A stretch of 10,770 nt of DNA, from NCBI GenBank assembly GCA_947626205.1, contig CANQRO010000050.1, positions 1 through 10,770 on the forward strand, read 5' to 3'. This document shows positions 1 to 7,200 of this stretch, one piece after another. Below the pieces are notes generated by a model. The model was not told where the DNA came from and did no database searches. It saw only the letters and a program-made list of their open reading frames with translations. The DNA comes from an uncultured Clostridia bacterium. Its GTDB lineage: Bacteria > Bacillota > Clostridia > TANB77 > CAG-508. A program made the position numbers and the translations under genes. Within the stretch, counting starts at the first letter, position 1, and the number at the start of each line of letters is the position of its first letter.

Positions 1-32
1 CAAAGTTATTAAAAATATAACTTTGTTTTTTT
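1..32 (+). terminator. Intrinsic terminator at the left edge, for a plus-strand gene outside the window (possibly shared with rsmI)
   Basis: A perfect 9-bp inverted repeat (CAAAGTTAT at 1-9, ATAACTTTG at 17-25) with a 7-nt loop is followed by seven T on the plus strand (26-32). This is the form of a Rho-independent terminator for a gene entering from the left. It lies just past the rsmI stop codon, so it may also end the minus-strand operon. Whether an A-run precedes base 1, as a bidirectional terminator would need, cannot be seen. Confidence 0.8.
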
Positions 33-33
33 A

Positions 34-861
34 TTATATAAATTGTTTGTATATATCATTTTTGTTTACATTCCTATCTTTTGCTATTTGCTTTATTATT
101 TCTTTTTTTGACATTCCTTTTTCTTCATAATAATGATAATGATTTTCTATTGTTAAATTTAATAATTGCTCTTTTTCTTGTTCTTGTAATGTTCTAGATG
201 TTTTTTCTATTAATATTACATATTCTCCTTTAGGTATATCTATTTTATTTTTTACTTGTTCTACTGTACCTGTTATGTATTCTTCATGTATTTTAGTTAG
301 TTCTCGTGCTAATATTATCTTTCTGTCTTCTAAAATTTCTTCTAAATCCTTTAATGTTTCTAATAATTTATGAGGTGCTTCATATAATATCATTGTGTTA
401 ATAGCATTTTTTATTTCTTCTAATTTTTCTTTTCTGTTTTTCTTGTTTTGTGGCAAAAATCCTATGAATGTAAATTCTTTTGCATCTATTCCAGATGCCA
501 TTAGTGCAGTAATTAAAGCACATGCTCCTGGTACAGGAATTACAACTATTTCTTCTTCTAGAGCTTTTTTTACTATTTCCCCTCCAGGATCAGATATTAT
601 TGGTGTTCCTGCATCCGAAACTAAGGCAATATTCTTTCCATTTTTTATTTGTTCAATTAGTTCATTTGTTTTTATTTGTTCATTATGTCTGTGATAACTT
701 ATTAATGGTTTAGTAATTTCTAAATGATTTAATAATTTTAAAGTATTTCTTGTATCTTCTGCTGCAATTAAATCTACCTCTTTTAATATTCGTATTGCTC
801 TTAATGTTATATCTTCTAAATTTCCTATAGGCGTAGCAACTATATATAATTTTCCTAACAT
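34..861 (-). CDS. rsmI: 16S rRNA (cytidine(1402)-2'-O)-methyltransferase RsmI
   Basis: RsmI transfers a methyl group from S-adenosylmethionine to the 2'-OH of C1402 in 16S rRNA, in the decoding centre, in partnership with RsmH (family knowledge). The 275-residue product has the usual family length. Visible motifs are ATPIGNLEDIT (9-19), AEDTR (34-38), SDAGTP (82-87), VPG (110-112) and YEAPHK (160-165), all typical of the tetrapyrrole-methylase-type fold. A C-terminal helical segment with GMSKKEIIKQIA (249-260) matches the RsmI C-terminal domain. An in-frame ATG six codons upstream (877-879) has no ribosome binding site. The chosen ATG (859-861) has AAAGGA eight bases before it and begins one base after the trmN6 stop codon, which indicates translational coupling. 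It is the second gene of the operon. Confidence 0.95.
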   Translation of the reverse strand: MLGKLYIVATPIGNLEDITLRAIRILKEVDLIAAEDTRNTLKLLNHLEITKPLISYHRHNEQIKTNELIEQIKNGKNIALVSDAGTPIISDPGGEIVKKALEEEIVVIPVPGACALITALMASGIDAKEFTFIGFLPQNKKNRKEKLEEIKNAINTMILYEAPHKLLETLKDLEEILEDRKIILARELTKIHEEYITGTVEQVKNKIDIPKGEYVILIEKTSRTLQEQEKEQLLNLTIENHYHYYEEKGMSKKEIIKQIAKDRNVNKNDIYKQFI

Positions 862-862
862 A

Positions 863-1594
863 TTACTGTTCCTTTCCATATATTTTTAATATTTCGTCTG
901 TATATTCTCCATTTTCTTTATAAACATACAATGTCTTTTCCACTTTTAGAAATGTTTTTGCATTCTTTATGGCTTTTATTAAAATTAAATTTGGTTCTTT
1001 ATTTTTATTTGGTTGAACAAATCTTAACACTTTAGGCTCTAATTTATATTTTTTTAATAAGCAAATTATTTCTACTAAACGTTCTGGCCTATGTACCATA
1101 TATAATACTTTTTTATCTTTTAAAAGTTTAGATGAAATGGATATAAAATCTTCTAAATTAGCTGTAATTTCATGTCGTGATATTAATTTGTTTTTATTCT
1201 CATTTTTTAATCCTGTATCTATTTTTTTATATGGTGGATTCGTAACTACTGCATCGAAACTATCATATTCTATTTTTCCTTCTAGTTCAGTTATATTAGA
1301 GTTTATAAGTTCAAATTTTTCTTCTAATTTATTTAATTTTATACTTTTCTTTGCCATTTCATAAACTTCTTTTTGAATTTCCACACCAATTATCTTTTTT
1401 AAATTTGTTTTAGCACATAGCAAAATACCAAGTATGCCTGTACCTGTTCCTAAATCAATTACTAAACTATCTTTAGGTATTTCTTTTGCAAAATCTGATA
1501 ATAAAACACTATCTATACCAAAGCAAAATCCATTTTTATTTTGAATAATTTTTAATCCTTTATACTCTAAGTCATCTATTCTTTCTTCATCCAT
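863..1594 (-). CDS. trmN6: tRNA1(Val) (adenine(37)-N6)-methyltransferase family protein (TrmN6/YabB)
   Basis: A class I S-adenosylmethionine-dependent methyltransferase of 243 residues. The SAM-binding motif I is DLGTGTG (47-53). The acidic residue ending strand 2 lies in GVEIQ (70-74). The catalytic N6-adenine motif NPPY is at 119-122. The start region GFCFGIDSVLLSDF (22-35) is characteristic of the YfiC/YabB group, which methylates A37 of tRNA-Val in E. coli; the exact substrate here is inferred. The start ATG has GAGG eight bases upstream. A near-consensus sigma-A promoter lies about 30 bp ahead, and the gene is followed at once by rsmI, the same order as yabB and yabC in Bacillus. The family assignment is firm, the exact tRNA target less so. 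Confidence 0.88.
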   Translation of the reverse strand: MDEERIDDLEYKGLKIIQNKNGFCFGIDSVLLSDFAKEIPKDSLVIDLGTGTGILGILLCAKTNLKKIIGVEIQKEVYEMAKKSIKLNKLEEKFELINSNITELEGKIEYDSFDAVVTNPPYKKIDTGLKNENKNKLISRHEITANLEDFISISSKLLKDKKVLYMVHRPERLVEIICLLKKYKLEPKVLRFVQPNKNKEPNLILIKAIKNAKTFLKVEKTLYVYKENGEYTDEILKIYGKEQ

Positions 1595-1627
1595 ATATTA
1601 TTCCTCACTATTTTTTCTTTCTTACAT

Positions 1628-1656
1628 ATTATATATTAAGTTAATTAATATTGCAA
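1628..1656 (-). promoter_or_regulatory. Sigma-A promoter of the trmN6-rsmI operon
   Basis: On the minus strand TTGCAA (1656-1651), a 17-bp spacer and TATAAT (1633-1628) give five of six and six of six consensus bases. The predicted transcription start is near 1621, leaving a short leader of about 25 nt before the trmN6 ATG. The -35 box overlaps the ribosome binding site of the plus-strand small ORF beginning at 1667. Confidence 0.85.
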
Positions 1657-1666
1657 AGGTGATACT

Positions 1667-1834
1667 ATGAAAAGATATTATTGTAAAAAGAAAAATTGTT
1701 GCTGTAATAATACAAGTTTTCAGTTAAATTCAAAAAAAGAGAACGTAATTTGTTCTCTTTATCAGGTTGAAAAATTTTTATGCAATTTCACTAAGGCTAT
1801 TAAATGTTTCAATATCTATTGCCTTTTTAAATAA
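1667..1834 (+). CDS. Possible small cysteine-rich protein (55 aa), unknown function
   Basis: Not recognised. The 55-residue frame opens with an ATG preceded by AAAGGTGAT (1655-1663), a nine-base stretch with extended complementarity to the 16S rRNA 3' end at the right spacing. The product is basic at its start (KRYYCKKKNCCCNN) and holds eight cysteines (6, 11, 12, 13, 29, 39, 47, 52), about 15% of residues. This hints at metal binding or disulfides, but no known domain is evident. It lies divergent from trmN6 and stops directly before the GerMN gene stop codon. Against it: no clear plus-strand promoter is visible, and the minus-strand terminator hairpin of the GerMN gene sits inside the frame (codons 24-31). 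It could be a chance frame. Confidence 0.35.
   Translation: MKRYYCKKKNCCCNNTSFQLNSKKENVICSLYQVEKFLCNFTKAIKCFNIYCLFK
1732..1760 (-). terminator. Intrinsic terminator of the GerMN gene
   Basis: A perfect 9-bp inverted repeat (AAAGAGAAC at 1736-1744, GTTCTCTTT at 1752-1760) with a 7-nt loop is followed on the minus strand by a run of T (1738-1732). It starts 75 bases past the GerMN stop. On the plus strand no T-run follows, so it should act on leftward transcripts only. Confidence 0.85.
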
Positions 1835-2398
1835 TTATTCTTGCCTTACAAATGCCTCTGTAAATTTTATTGCACCATCTTTAAATGCACTATTTTCGTC
1901 TCCGTCAATTGTTATTTTAACCGCTTCTACTTCATTTAGTTGTGTCATTGTATTTACAATTGAATATATAGTTTTAGATTCGGCTTCTGCTCCTCCTACA
2001 TGATTTTCAATGAATTCTTTTGATAAATCAATTGTAAGTATATTTTTATTTATTTTAATTGTATTTACTTTAGTTTCATCTGGTATCGTTTTTACTAATT
2101 TTTCATTTTTGGGACCTCCAATTAATAAATTCATTAATGTTATATATGGTTCTTTTGTAAGTTCTTTTACATCTATACTTCTTGCTTCTGGTATTAGTTT
2201 ATTATCTTCTTTTTGTAAAAAGTATAAACTAACAACTGTTGCTCTTAGTTGCTCATCAGTTATTTCTGCTTCTGGTACATATTCATGTATTTCATCCTGT
2301 TCGTTTGTTAATTCCACCATACCACTTAAATATAATATAATAGCTCCCAATATTAAAATTGCAATAAAAATTAATATAATAATGTTTTTCTTTTTCAT
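1835..2398 (-). CDS. Membrane-anchored GerMN-domain protein (GerM-like, sporulation/germination)
   Basis: The 187-residue protein has a short basic start (MKKKN), one hydrophobic anchor (about residues 6-27) with no lipobox cysteine, a polar linker, and one GerMN domain (about 52-185) exposed outside the membrane. Domain hallmarks are VSLYFL (56-61), LLIGGP (91-96), IPDETKV (105-111), LTIDLSKEF (121-129) and IYSIVNTMT (144-152). Bacillus GerM carries two such domains and helps assemble the SpoIIIA-SpoIIQ channel; clostridial relatives often have one. Role here is inferred, including that the host forms spores. An upstream in-frame ATG (2414-2416) would add six residues, but GGAAGG lies six bases before the ATG at 2396-2398, so that start is preferred. 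The gene is monocistronic, with a terminator at 1732-1760. Confidence 0.85.
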   Translation of the reverse strand: MKKKNIIILIFIAILILGAIILYLSGMVELTNEQDEIHEYVPEAEITDEQLRATVVSLYFLQKEDNKLIPEARSIDVKELTKEPYITLMNLLIGGPKNEKLVKTIPDETKVNTIKINKNILTIDLSKEFIENHVGGAEAESKTIYSIVNTMTQLNEVEAVKITIDGDENSAFKDGAIKFTEAFVRQE

Positions 2399-2483
2399 TT
2401 TCTCCCTTCCTTTCATTTTACTTTATCCTATGTTAGACAAGTTATTTTTAGAACTTTTATTTCCTATAATTTACATTTTTAAA

Positions 2484-2512
2484 TTGACATTTCTCTCACC
2501 TTGTTATAAAAT
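2484..2512 (+). promoter_or_regulatory. Sigma-A promoter of trhA
   Basis: TTGACA (2484-2489), a 17-bp spacer and TAAAAT (2507-2512) fit the sigma-A consensus. An overlapping TATAAA (2505-2510) gives a less favourable 15-bp spacer. The start would be near 2519, about 25 nt before the trhA ATG. The region is divergent with the GerMN gene. Confidence 0.8.
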
Positions 2513-2543
2513 ACCTTTACATTAAATTTTTCGGAGGGTGATT

Positions 2544-3209
2544 ATGAAAAATTTGAAAGACCCTGTTAGTGGTTTAACTCATCTCTTTGCTGCAATATTA
2601 TCTGTTGCTGGACTTGCTGTTTTAATCGTTATGTCGGCTAAATTTAGCTCTGAAAAAGCATGGGATATTGTAGGTTTTAGCATTTTTGGTGCAGCATTAA
2701 TTTTGTTATATACTTTTAGCTCTTTATACCATCTTTTAAATGTTGGAGATACTGCAACTCGTGTACTTCGAAAATTTGACCATATAATGATTTATATTTT
2801 TATAGCTGCAAGTTATACTCCTATCTGCCTTGGTCCATTAAGAGGTCCTTGGGGTTGGAGTATTTTCGGAATTGTTTGGGGTATTGCAATTATAGGAACT
2901 ATTTTAACTGCTATATGGATTAAAGCTCCAAGATGGCTTACCACTTCTTTATATTTAGCGATGGGATGGACTGTAATTATTGCTATTTTCCCAATGATTT
3001 CTATATTTAAAGAATTAGGTGCGCTTTCTTCACTCTTATGGCTTCTTGCAGGTGGAATTTTTTATTCTATTGGTGGATTAATTTATGGTTTCAAATGGTT
3101 TCCAATAAAAAATGCTTATTTTGGTTTCCATGAAATGTTCCATATTTTCGTTATGCTTGGTAGTTTATGTCATTATTGGTTTATGCTTCATTATTTACTT
3201 TATATATAG
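2544..3209 (+). CDS. trhA: PAQR/hemolysin III family membrane protein TrhA
   Basis: A 221-residue integral membrane protein with about seven hydrophobic segments (starting near residues 11, 42, 80, 105, 132, 163 and 200), the normal size and layout of bacterial hemolysin III (YqfA/YplQ/TrhA). The PAQR metal-site motifs are complete: FSSLYH with H63, FDH with D79 and H80, and GFHEMFH with H196 and H200, followed by H210. Bacterial members are linked to membrane fluidity or energy homeostasis; the older haemolysin label is weakly founded. GGAGG (2533-2537) is six bases before the ATG at 2544. A GTG two codons earlier lies inside that binding site and is not the start. It has its own promoter, and no terminator is evident before the next gene. 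Confidence 0.9.
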   Translation: MKNLKDPVSGLTHLFAAILSVAGLAVLIVMSAKFSSEKAWDIVGFSIFGAALILLYTFSSLYHLLNVGDTATRVLRKFDHIMIYIFIAASYTPICLGPLRGPWGWSIFGIVWGIAIIGTILTAIWIKAPRWLTTSLYLAMGWTVIIAIFPMISIFKELGALSSLLWLLAGGIFYSIGGLIYGFKWFPIKNAYFGFHEMFHIFVMLGSLCHYWFMLHYLLYI

Positions 3210-3235
3210 ATTTTTTTCTTATTTTATGGTATAAT
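3207..3235 (+). promoter_or_regulatory. Extended -10 promoter of the antitoxin-fic module
   Basis: TGGTATAAT (3227-3235) is a perfect TGn-extended -10 box. The -35 position (TAGATT, 3207-3212, 17-bp spacer) is poor and overlaps the trhA stop codon, as expected when the extended -10 carries recognition. The start would be near 3242, about 24 nt before the antitoxin ATG. The small operon can therefore be transcribed independently of trhA. Confidence 0.75.
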
Positions 3236-3265
3236 AGTAAGGTAGAGTTTTTAAGGAGGTATTTA

Positions 3266-3442
3266 ATGTCTAGCGAAGAAAAATTTGAATTTGATATTGC
3301 TAATTTAAAAAAAGATTTGGCAATGGAAGATATGCATGTTGATGGTGAAGATATTGAACTATTAAAAAGATATTATGCTAATGAAATTTCTATGAATGAT
3401 ATTATAAATCAAATTAAAAAACCATATATTGAAGGAGCATAA
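3266..3442 (+). CDS. VbhA-like antitoxin of a Fic module (58 aa)
   Basis: A small acidic, mostly helical protein directly upstream of fic, with a perfect AAGGAGG (3253-3259) six bases before the ATG. Its layout, with an N-terminal helix followed by a LLKRYYANEIS-NDIINQIKKPY helical tail (32-54), resembles VbhA-type antitoxins. These lay an inhibitory helix with motif [S/T]xxxE[G/N] across the ATP site of class I Fic proteins. The matching stretch here appears to be DLAMED (17-22). The glutamate (E21) is kept, but Asp stands in place of Ser/Thr (D17) and of Gly/Asn (D22). The frame stays open 33 codons further upstream, but that part overlaps trhA and the promoter and is not translated. The call rests on context and weak similarity. 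It is translationally coupled to fic, with a 2-nt gap. Confidence 0.7.
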   Translation: MSSEEKFEFDIANLKKDLAMEDMHVDGEDIELLKRYYANEISMNDIINQIKKPYIEGA

Positions 3443-3444
3443 TT

Positions 3445-4056
3445 ATGAGTGATTTCTATGAAGCTAGAAATTCTATATATTGTTATAAAGATACTAATGT
3501 TTTAAAGAATAAGTTAAATATTACAGATAACACTATTTTAGAAGATGTAGAAAGAAAACTTGTTATAGTAAAATTATTTGAATTACGTCAAAATCGCAAT
3601 ATTGGTAATTTTGATATTGAACATTTTGTTGGAATTCATAAATTTTTATTTGAAGATATATATCCTTTTAGTGGACTGTTTAGAACAGAAAATATATCAA
3701 AGGGATCATTTAGTTTTGCAAATTGGGAATTCATTGAACAAGAATTACGAAAATTATTAAATCAGCTAAAAGAAGAAGATTTTTTGAAAGGTTTAAATAA
3801 AGAAGATTTATCTAAAAGGCTGGCTTATTATATGTCTGAATTAAATGTTTTACATCCCTTCCGCGAAGGAAACGGAAGAACTATTAGAGAATTTATTCGT
3901 GAACTTGCTTATAAAAATAATTATCTTTTAAATTTGCAAAATATAGATCCAAAAGATATGTTAAATGCTTGTATAAAATCTGTAGTTGATCCAGAAGATT
4001 TAGAAAAAATGCTTTATAAGTGCCTAATACCAATCAACAATAATAACATTTTTTAA
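3445..4056 (+). CDS. fic: Fic-domain AMP-transferase (class I, VbhT/Fic-like toxin)
   Basis: Fic proteins move AMP from ATP onto hydroxyl side chains of target proteins; toxins of this class modify gyrase or topoisomerase IV (family knowledge, target unproven here). The 203-residue protein carries the complete active motif HPFREGNGRTIR (137-148): catalytic H137, Mg-binding E141, phosphate-binding GNGR (142-145) and the gamma-phosphate arginine R148. The flap hairpin lies near IYPFSGLFRTENISKG (72-87). An N-terminal helical part (LEDVERKLVIVKLFELR) precedes GNFDIEHFVGIHKFLF (54-69). No [S/T]xxxE[G/N] motif is visible in the protein itself, consistent with control by the separate upstream antitoxin. 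GAAGGAG, inside the antitoxin's last codons, is seven bases before the ATG. A strong terminator overlaps its stop codon. Confidence 0.92.
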   Translation: MSDFYEARNSIYCYKDTNVLKNKLNITDNTILEDVERKLVIVKLFELRQNRNIGNFDIEHFVGIHKFLFEDIYPFSGLFRTENISKGSFSFANWEFIEQELRKLLNQLKEEDFLKGLNKEDLSKRLAYYMSELNVLHPFREGNGRTIREFIRELAYKNNYLLNLQNIDPKDMLNACIKSVVDPEDLEKMLYKCLIPINNNNIF

Positions 4057-4090
4057 AGTTTACATTATTAAATGTAAACTTTATTTTTTT
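4055..4090 (+). terminator. Intrinsic terminator of the antitoxin-fic operon
   Basis: A perfect 12-bp stem (AAAGTTTACATT at 4055-4066, AATGTAAACTTT at 4071-4082) with an ATTA loop is followed by ATTTTTTT. The stem begins within the fic stop codon. Confidence 0.93.
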
Positions 4091-4096
4091 CGCTCT

Positions 4097-4121
4097 GCTG
4101 TAAGATTTTTACAGCCTTTTT
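4097..4121 (+). terminator. Second hairpin: weak terminator or operator-like palindrome
   Basis: GCTGTAA (4097-4103), a 5-nt loop and TTACAGC (4109-4115) form a perfect 7-bp stem followed by CTTTTT. It may back up the fic terminator. Its right end is only ten bases from the -35 box of the next gene, so a protein-binding operator is an alternative. Confidence 0.55.
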
Positions 4122-4125
4122 ACAA

Positions 4126-4154
4126 TTGACAAATTTCTTTTTTAGTTATAGAAT
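4126..4154 (+). promoter_or_regulatory. Sigma-A promoter of the dehydratase/activase fusion gene
   Basis: TTGACA (4126-4131), a 17-bp spacer and TAGAAT (4149-4154) match the consensus in eleven of twelve positions. The start is expected near 4161, leaving a leader of about 47 nt that contains the ribosome binding site GGAGGG (4191-4196). Confidence 0.85.
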
Positions 4155-4207
4155 AGAATTTGAATTATAACTTATTTTACTTGCTTTCGAGGAGGGAATA
4201 TATAGCT

Positions 4208-7200
4208 ATGAATGAATTACTTCATGTTGGTTTAGATGTTGGATCTACTACCGTAAAAATCGTTATCATGAATGAAAATTTAGATACAATAGATATGTCA
4301 TATAGAAGACACTTTTCAGATACCAAAAATACAGTTTGCGATGTTTTGAAAGAACTTGCTGAAAAATATTCAAATGCAAACTTTACAATTGCTCTTACAG
4401 GCTCTGGTGCTATGAGTGCTTCTCAATTTTTAGAGCTTCCTTTTATACAGGAAGTTGTTGCTTGTAAGAGGGCTGTTGAAAAATACATACCTCAAACGGA
4501 TGTTGTAATTGAGCTTGGCGGTGAAGATGCCAAAATTATATACTTTGATCAATTTATGGAACAGCGTATGAATGGTACCTGCGCAGGTGGTACTGGTGCT
4601 TTTATAGATCAAATGGCTTCATTATTAAATACAGATACAGATGGATTAAATAATCTTGCAAAAAACTATAAAACAATTTATCCAATTGCTTCTCGTTGTG
4701 GTGTTTTTGCAAAAACAGATATACAACCTTTATTAAACGAAGGTGCTGCAAAAGAAGATATTGCTGCTTCTATTTTTCAAGCAGTTGTAAATCAAACTAT
4801 TAGTGGGCTTGCATGTGGAAGGCCTATTCGTGGTGCTGTTGCGTTTTTAGGTGGTCCTTTAAATTATTTATCAGAATTAAGAAATAGATTTATTGAAACT
4901 TTAAATTTAACACCTGAAACTACAATCATTCCTGAAGAAGCACATTTATTAGTTGCTAAAGGTGCTGCTTTAGATTCTATCTCTTCTACTCCTATTTCTG
5001 TAGAAAAATTAAAGAGTAAAATTGAAATGCTAAGAGTTTCGAAAGATACTACAACAATACCTTTAAAACCTCTTTTCACAATAGACGCCGAATATGAAGA
5101 TTTTAAGAAACGACATGAAAAAGATAAAGTTGCAAAAAGTAATCTTGAAGATTATAAAGGTGATGCATTTATTGGAATTGATGCCGGTTCTACCACTACA
5201 AAATTAGTTTTAATTGATAGAGATGGTAATTTACTATATTCATTATATGGTAGCAATGAGGGAAATCCTTTAAACAGTGTTATAAATATGCTTAAAAAAT
5301 TGTATTCCGTTTTGCCATCAGATGTTCGAATTCGTTATAGTGGCGTTACAGGATATGGTGAAAAACTAATTCAAACTGCATTAAATGTAGATTTAAGTGA
5401 AATTGAAACAATCGCTCACTATACTGCCGCAAAACAGTTCATGCCTAATGTTACAAGTATTGTAGATATTGGCGGACAAGATATGAAATATATAAAAATA
5501 AAAAATGGTGTAATAGACAATATTATGCTAAATGAAGCTTGTTCTTCTGGTTGTGGTTCTTTTATTGAGACATTTGCTAAGAGTTTAAATTTATCTATTG
5601 AAGAATTTGTGGAAGAAGCTATAAATTCAAGGCAGCCTGTAGACTTAGGTTCAAGATGTACTGTATTTATGAATTCAAAAATTAAGCAAGCACAAAAAGA
5701 AGGCTATTCTGTTGGAGATATATCTGCTGGCCTTTCATACTCAGTTATAAAAAATGCTATCCAAAAAGTTATGAAAGTAAGAGATACTAAAACTTTAGGA
5801 GCACATATTGTAGTACAAGGAGGTACTTTTTATAATGATGCTGTTCTTCGTGCATTTGAATTAATTGTAGGGAAAAATGTTGTCCGCCCAGATATTTCAG
5901 GGTTAATGGGTGCTTATGGAGTTGCTTTACTTGCTAAAGAACAGTATGAATCAAATTTTGATATGGAATATTCTTCAACTATTAGCAAGCTAGAAGAATT
6001 GGATAACTTAAATATTAAAACAACTCATACAAGGTGCAATGGTTGTGAAAATCACTGTTTACTAACTATAAATCAATTTAGTAATGGCAAAAAACATGTA
6101 TCTGGTAATCGTTGTGAACGTGGTGCTGGTATTGTATCAGAATCATCTCACTTACCTAATTTAGTAAAATATAAATTTGAAAGAATTTTTGGATATACTC
6201 CTTTAGACGAAGATAAAGCTTATCGTGGTACTATAGGTATTCCTAGAGTTTTAAATATGTATGAGGATTATCCTTTCTGGTTTACATTTTTCACAAATTT
6301 AGGTTTTCGTGTTATTCTATCTGAAAAAAGCAATCGTAAAACATACGAAAAAGGAATGGAATCTATGCCATCTGAATCTGTATGTTATCCTGCAAAATTA
6401 GCACACGGACATATTATTAGTTTAATTAAAGCTGGTATAAAAACTATTTTTTATCCTTGCATTCCATATTCTAGAAAAGAATATGAAAAAGCTGATAATC
6501 ATTATAATTGTCCTATTGTAATATCATATTCTGAAGTATTAAAAAATAATGTTGAAGAATTAAAAGATAATAATATAAAATTTATCAATCCATTTTTACC
6601 TTTCGATGCTAAAAACTTAACAAAAAGAATTATGGAATTAGATGAATTCAAAGAATACAATTTTACAAAAAAAGAATTAATGGAAGCTGCGATTAAAGCA
6701 GAAGAAGAATATCAAAATGTAAGAAATGATATTCACAATAAAGGAAAAGAAGCATTAGAATATATTGAGAAAAATAATTTAAAAGGTATAGTCCTTGCAG
6801 GACGTCCATACCATGTAGACCCGGAAATTAATCATGGTATTGATACTTTAATTACTAGTCTTGGATTATGTGTTTTAACAGAAGATAGCATTGCAAATCT
6901 TGCTGAAGCAAAAAGACCTCTAAGAGTAGTAGATCAATGGATGTTTCATGCTAGACTTTATGCTGCTGCTGAATTTGTTGGAAAACATGATAATCTTGAA
7001 CTTGTTCAATTAAATTCATTTGGTTGTGGTGTAGATGCAGTTACAACAGATCAAGTAGAAGAAATCTTATCAAGCTATGAAAAAATGTATACATTAATAA
7101 AAATAGACGAAGTTAATAATTTGGGTGCTGTCCGCATACGTATACGTTCACTACTAGCAAGTATGGAAAAGCGTTTAGCCAAAAAGGCAAGCATTTCACA

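Noticed and set aside
862..879. Longer rsmI start (ATG at 877-879) overlapping trmN6 by 17 bases
   Set aside because: No ribosome binding site precedes it. The next ATG has AAAGGA at good spacing, sits one base after the trmN6 stop, and matches the usual RsmI N-terminus.
2417..2470. Possible sporulation (sigma-E-like) promoter CATAGGAT before the GerMN gene
   Set aside because: The -10-like match is present, but no convincing -35 element lies at the proper distance. A sigma-A alternative (TTCTAA-N17-TAGGAT) is equally weak.
3167..3265. 33-codon N-terminal extension of the antitoxin frame
   Set aside because: It overlaps the trhA coding end and contains the extended -10 promoter. The perfect AAGGAGG points to the ATG at 3266.
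4160..4207. 16-codon TTG-started extension of the fusion protein
   Set aside because: The TTG lies at the predicted transcription start and has no binding site. The extension itself encodes the real ribosome binding site.
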